Source: Sanguibacter gelidistatuariae
GTDB taxonomy: Bacteria; Actinomycetota; Actinomycetes; Actinomycetales; Cellulomonadaceae
Length of the DNA: 64,000 nt
NCBI RefSeq assembly: GCF_900096585.1
Contig: NZ_FMYH01000005.1
Span: 270,835-334,834, forward strand
Direction of reading: 5' to 3'
The notes under the pieces are model-generated. The model had not been told where the DNA came from. It saw only the letters and a list, made by a program, of their open reading frames with translations, and ran no database searches. A program made the position numbers and the translations under genes. Shown in pieces: positions 60,175-64,000 of this stretch; the stretch's first letter is position 1, and each line of letters starts with the position of its first letter.

Positions 60175-60199
60175 AGCGATCGCCAGACAGAATCGGACG

Positions 60200-62605
60200 A
60201 TGATCGTCAGCGGCCTACCAATGCTCTCGTTGCGACCGGCAGACCGAGAGAGGTTTGTTACGCGTCGCTCGGCCCGCACGCCCAAAGCGCCGGAGCGCGA
60301 CCGGAGCCAGCACGGCGCGTCCTTGCTCGACCAGATCGACCGTCTCGCAGAACAGTTCGCTGCGATCCGAGCGGAGCCAGGGTCTTCGTCGATCGTGACT
60401 GCTCGGGGAGCGCATCTGGACGACTACACGGTGTCTCGGCAGCTGGCGCCGGCCAATTCGGGAAGCGAGCTGCTTGTCAGCGACGAAGGCCGTGTGGTCT
60501 TCCGTGTGTCGGACGACTTGGCTGGCCTGAGGGCGAAGGCGGTCGCCTACACGGAAGAAGACACACCAAAGGGCAATCCGCGTTTTGGGGACTTGGTCGC
60601 TCGCATTGACCAGATCGCGATGGCCACGATTGCGGACCTGAGCCTCGGCGAGATTCCGGACGACACTGCAGATGAGGATCGATTGTGGGTCGAGATCTGG
60701 ACGCGCGGTGGAGCGCGGCTGAGTCCCGCAGAGCACCAGGGCATCGACGCCGCCGTAGCAGCGTTTGCCGCACTCACGACCGATTCGTTCGATGTGATCC
60801 CAGTTTTCCATGGACCAGAGCGCGACGTGCGTGTCGTCTTGGCGAGCGGGGCTTCCTTGAAGGCTCTTCCAGTTCTTCTCCCGGATGCCGCTGAAGTACA
60901 CCTAGCGCCCGCTGTCTTTCCGATCGTTCTGGCAGAGTCGCGGGATGATGCCGGTGAGTTGGCGCGCGTTGATCTACCACCTGAGAATGCCATCGTTGTC
61001 GCTGTTCACGACAGTGGGGTCGACTCATCTCATCCGTATGTCAACCCCATCCTTCTTGGTGCGGCGAGTGTTGTACCGGGTGTTCTCGGCGCAACTGACA
61101 CTGACGGACATGGAACCCAGATGGCGGGAGTCGCCGCATACTCGGCGCTTGCGGACGGGGTGGCTGGCGGGTACCTGCACGCAGATGCATGGCTCATCGC
61201 TATGCGACTCCTTGAATCCTCTGCCGACGCTGGGGGAGACCCCGAACGAGGTGTGATGTGGGCCGAGCGGACCGCCGAGTCGGTCGAAGTGGCTGAGTCG
61301 CTCGCCGGTGATCGTCCCGTGGTGCACAACCTGAGCATCGGCGCCGACAACCCCGCGATCGGCAGGACCGATCGAACCGCCTGGTCAGTCTCGGCTGACG
61401 TCCTGGCCTGGAACGGTGGTCAAGGGCGAGTCCTGGTCGTTGCTGGCGGGAATGCCGACACGATCACGGATCCGGCCGACTACCCATACATCAACCTCGG
61501 GCCGTCGTACTTGCAACAGCCCGGGCAGGCATGGAACGTCTTGACGGTCGGCGGATACAGTGCCTTGGGTGCGCTAACGGTCGAAGACACCTCCATGGGC
61601 TACCCAGCACCATTGGCGCGGCCAGGCCAGTTGAGTCCTCACAGCCGGACGGCCGCCGTCGCGAACAGCCCGATCAAACCGGACATCGTCATGGAGGCCG
61701 GCAACACCGGTCCTGGTGGGGGTTTGGAGAACCCTGAAGCTCAAGGCCTGAGTATCCTCACTCTCCGCTCGACCGCTGGAGGATCGGCAAGCCTTCTGCG
61801 GAGGACCTACAAGACCAGCCCCGCTGCTGCTGCTGCCTCAAATGCACTCGCGCAGATCGCTGCAGCGCATCCCGATCTCGCGCCGGCGACATGGCGCGCC
61901 CTGCTCGTACACACCGCCCGCTGGCCGGAGGCCGCTGTCGCGCAGTTCCCTGACCGGCGTGATCTGCTGCGCTCGTTCGGCTACGGCGTTCCACGGACCG
62001 AGCTTGCGATGGCCAGCGACTCCAACCGCCCAGTCATGATCTACGAAGGCTCGCTCAGGCCGAGCCGCCGCATACGCTCAAAGCCCGATCGCCAGGCAGA
62101 CTTCATCGAGATTCCGTTTCCTGAGGACGAGTTGCACGCCATCGGCGATTCGATTGTCGAATTGACAGTGACGCTTTCCTACTTCGCGGAACCGACAGAC
62201 AATCTCACTCGGCGCGCATACGTCGGCGGCCGTCTCCGGTGGGACCTCCAAGGGCCGTCTGAGACAGGGGACGGGTTCCGTGCCCGCATCAACAGGGTTG
62301 TGCACGAGCAAGGTGTGACCCCTGGAGCAGGCTCCTACCCTTGGGTGATTCCAGCGGACGATCGCTCGCGCGGGACGCTTCAGCACGACCACACCACTGT
62401 CCCGGCAGCGAATATTGCGGGCACGCGACTGCTTGCCGTCTATCCGGTCCTCGGCTGGTGGGAGGATGCCCGCGAGGGGTGGGAGAAAGACCTCCCGTAC
62501 TCCGTTGTCGTCAGTGTGGACCTCGGCGAGGTCGAGCTGGACATTCATACCCTCGTAGCCGCGGCCCTCCTGCCAATCTCCGTTCCAGTCCGGCACTCAC
62601 CTTGA
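60200..62605 (+). CDS. Subtilisin-like (S8) protease of an IetAS-like module
   Basis: 801 residues from the chosen ATG (an ATG 54 bp upstream is also open). Residues 1-255 form an N-terminal domain without a signal peptide, so the protease is cytoplasmic. The S8 triad is Asp271 (VHDSGVDSSHP), His304 (DTDGHGTQMAG) and Ser540 (YKTSPAAAAAS, in place of GTSMAxP), with oxyanion Asn418 in AGGNAD. A beta-rich C-terminal domain follows (about 600-800). Cytoplasmic subtilases of about 800 residues paired with an AAA ATPase are known as IetS/IetA, reported both in plasmid stability and in phage defence. Linked XRE and ATPase genes support that reading. Confidence 0.85.
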   Translation: MIVSGLPMLSLRPADRERFVTRRSARTPKAPERDRSQHGASLLDQIDRLAEQFAAIRAEPGSSSIVTARGAHLDDYTVSRQLAPANSGSELLVSDEGRVVFRVSDDLAGLRAKAVAYTEEDTPKGNPRFGDLVARIDQIAMATIADLSLGEIPDDTADEDRLWVEIWTRGGARLSPAEHQGIDAAVAAFAALTTDSFDVIPVFHGPERDVRVVLASGASLKALPVLLPDAAEVHLAPAVFPIVLAESRDDAGELARVDLPPENAIVVAVHDSGVDSSHPYVNPILLGAASVVPGVLGATDTDGHGTQMAGVAAYSALADGVAGGYLHADAWLIAMRLLESSADAGGDPERGVMWAERTAESVEVAESLAGDRPVVHNLSIGADNPAIGRTDRTAWSVSADVLAWNGGQGRVLVVAGGNADTITDPADYPYINLGPSYLQQPGQAWNVLTVGGYSALGALTVEDTSMGYPAPLARPGQLSPHSRTAAVANSPIKPDIVMEAGNTGPGGGLENPEAQGLSILTLRSTAGGSASLLRRTYKTSPAAAAASNALAQIAAAHPDLAPATWRALLVHTARWPEAAVAQFPDRRDLLRSFGYGVPRTELAMASDSNRPVMIYEGSLRPSRRIRSKPDRQADFIEIPFPEDELHAIGDSIVELTVTLSYFAEPTDNLTRRAYVGGRLRWDLQGPSETGDGFRARINRVVHEQGVTPGAGSYPWVIPADDRSRGTLQHDHTTVPAANIAGTRLLAVYPVLGWWEDAREGWEKDLPYSVVVSVDLGEVELDIHTLVAAALLPISVPVRHSP

Positions 62606-62789
62606 GCTTCGGGGAAATGCGCGGCGGGTTTCGGCATGGTGACGCGGAGGGTCGCTTTGCGTCGTCTTAGTCCGTCGGTTCGTCTGACGATCGCTCGTAA
62701 CCGTCTCATTTTGGATCCCGCACGCCTGAGCCGCATCTTCCTTGAAGGTGCCATCGGGGCGTAGTTGAACCAGCTCAGCTTGTGAGTGC

Positions 62790-63414
62790 CTACGAGGTGT
62801 CCTCGTCGTCGGGGACCTGCGCCTCGGGCGCCTCCCCGACGACGAACCCGTACCGCTCGCTGGGGCCCCCGTCGATCGTCTGGTTGAGGTCTTGAGCAGG
62901 TCCGACTGGTCGTCGCCGGCCGTGGTGATCCCGGCCACGACACCGTTGACCAGGTCCGACCAGAGGGCGGCCTTCATCAGGTGCGCCTCGTCGGCCAGGC
63001 GCTCGAAGCGGTCGCGCAGCTTCGCGTTGCCTTGGATCGCCGTCAGCAGCCGCGTGTAGACGATCTGGGCCTGCTCGGCGCTCAAGGCGATGCCGATGAG
63101 GAGCGCGCCTGCCTCGCGGACCAGGCCATGAAGGCCCAGGATCGCCTACAGGACGCGCTTGCCGTCCCTGGCGGCCCATGGAGACCACGACCTGGCGGTA
63201 GGGCAGCTCACCGGTGAGCGCGTGGCCCGGCGGGTACGTCTCGAGGATGTGGCGCAGCAGCCATCGCTGCCACTCGTCGACCTCCACGGGTGCCCCGGAA
63301 CGGCAGACGCCACACGATGTCCACCAGGCGCAGCAACCAGTCCTCGTGCGTGGTGAAGTCCTCCGCGCCCGTCAGCGGAGCCGAGAAGCGGACGGGCAGC
63401 CACGGCTCGCTCAC
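62790..63414 (-). pseudogene. Phage terminase large subunit remnant
   Basis: Pieces of one terminase lie in three frames. The GTG with GGAGGCGG upstream starts MSEPWLPVRFSAPLTG and THEDWLLRLVDIVWRLPFRG. After a one-base loss comes VDEWQRWLLRHILETYPPGH and YRQVVVSMGRQ. A second shift at the Walker A (GRQ-x-GK) leads to a TAG, then GLVREAGALLIGIALSAEQA and LADEAHLMKAALWSDLVNGV. The ATPase loop is broken and the nuclease half is missing. The 184 bp between it and the protease gene hold coding-like but unassignable sequence. Confidence 0.7.
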
Positions 63415-63651
63415 AGATCCGCCTCCGCAGCGATGCCACGCATCCTCGATGACTGTGGCGTACAGAAACAGGCCCAGCGTGTTCACGGCTTTCATGTCGC
63501 TGCCGAGCGCGATCAGGACCTCACGCTCGCCGTTCTCCTGGACGATCGACGCCAGGACGAGAACCTTCAGCGGGAACCAGCCCTGCTCCTGGATTACAGC
63601 TGTAGTCGCATCGGCCACCTGCTGGATGCGTTCACTCTCGGTGGCAGTCAC
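63208..63651 (-). CDS. Small phage-type gene reading in frame into the terminase remnant
   Basis: A GTG with AAGGAGG upstream opens MTATESERIQQVADATTAVI, VLASIVQENGEREVLIALGSD and LGLFLYATVIEDAWHRCGGG. It then continues without a stop through the terminase start codon and on, in the wrong frame, to a chance stop. In a live phage one expects a stop before the terminase start, so the first 80 residues are probably an old phage protein whose end has been lost. Function unknown. Confidence 0.4.
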   Translation of the reverse strand: MTATESERIQQVADATTAVIQEQGWFPLKVLVLASIVQENGEREVLIALGSDMKAVNTLGLFLYATVIEDAWHRCGGGSVSEPWLPVRFSAPLTGAEDFTTHEDWLLRLVDIVWRLPFRGTRGGRRVAAMAAAPHPRDVPAGPRAHR

Positions 63652-63713
63652 GCGCGCGCCTCCTTGGTGTCATAGCCTCGTAGCAACAGTGCTGGTCAGC
63701 GAGGGGTGCGGGT

Positions 63714-64000
63714 GTGGGACGCAGGATGTTGACGGTCGCCGATCGGGTGGAGATCTCCACGGGCCTCAAGGCCGGGTGGTCGGTGCGCAGGATCGCAGCT
63801 CATATCGACCGGGCACCGTCGGTGGTCAGCCGGGAGATCCGGCGCAACTCCACGAAGACGCTGGGGTACCGGTTGGTCGCGGCTGACTGCCGGGCCGAGC
63901 GGAGCCGCAGCCGCCCTCAGACGGGGAAGATCGCCGGCGACAAGGTCCTGCGAGCCCGGGTCCTGGCGGACCTGAAACGGTCGCGGACCCCACGTCAGAT
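63714..64000 (+). mobile_element. IS30-family transposase, N-terminal part (runs off window end)
   Basis: From a GTG after GAGGGG: MGRRMLTVADRVEISTGLKA, GWSVRRIAAHIDRAPSVVSREIRRNS, GYRLVAADCRAERSRSRPQ and ARVLADLKRSRTPRQ. This is the helix-turn-helix DNA-binding start of IS30-type transposases; the DDE catalytic core is beyond the window. The left end of the element probably lies 40-50 bp upstream (near TGTCATAGCCTCGTAGCAAC), but its inverted repeat cannot be checked without the right end. Confidence 0.88.

Overview
The window is high-GC DNA with short intergenic gaps, many ATGA/GTGA start-stop overlaps and frequent GTG starts. Gene content points to an actinobacterium, most likely a Micrococcales member. 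The markers are aceE next to a DUF3052 gene, glnE beside glnA2, a polyphosphate glucokinase, an SPOR-like gene next to map, and a Pls/PosA-type NRPS. I cannot name the species from the sequence alone. No rRNA operon and no CRISPR array are present.

Layout. 1-12.5 kb: aceE start, DUF3052, peroxiredoxin, lipoprotein, tRNA-Val(TAC), then small accessory genes. These include a YCII protein beside an SRPBCC remnant, HEAT proteins, a SARP/BTAD regulator, an alpha/beta hydrolase, an AbiE-like toxin-antitoxin pair, two VOC proteins around a WYL regulator, a DUF2161 nuclease-like protein and a ClbS-like protein. 12.6-20.4 kb: a DMSO-reductase-type catalytic subunit with its TorD chaperone but no B or C subunits, a LysE/LysG export pair, an MMPL transporter and a hypothetical protein. 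20.5-26.5 kb: a compact locus of phosphopantetheinyl transferase, M1 aminopeptidase and a 1327-residue Pls/PosA-type NRPS. 26.6-31.3 kb: a nucleotidyltransferase-phosphosugar mutase fusion followed by N,N'-diacetylchitobiose phosphorylase, probably an intracellular chitobiose pathway.

31.4-51.5 kb is mostly housekeeping: PPK2, Nif3-like, zinc ribbon, YaaA, a Pro1-less tautomerase-like protein, Nudix, RNase P RNA, STAS, PPGK, MetAP, PanB, NadE, GlnA2, GlnE, AI-2E family exporter, DDAH, USP and an APC permease. Several convergent gaps here hold palindromes. One is a 35-bp perfect hairpin; the others are three copies of a 64-nt structured repeat. 51.6-54.7 kb is an arsenic operon (acr3, an arsR-arsC fusion, arsC, a lipoprotein with an apparent frameshift) behind an AT-rich operator. 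55.8-58 kb is a type III glutamine synthetase with GlnR-like sites upstream.

58-64 kb is an accessory island. A degraded surface-protein locus (DUF916-like pseudogene plus a sortase-signal protein) is cut off at the stop codon of an AAA ATPase. The ATPase is divergent from a small XRE regulator and an 800-residue subtilisin-like protease. This ATPase-protease pair resembles the IetA/IetS system, reported both as a plasmid-stability module and as an anti-phage system, and is the most interesting system in the window. It is followed by a frameshifted phage terminase remnant and the start of an IS30-family transposase that runs off the end.
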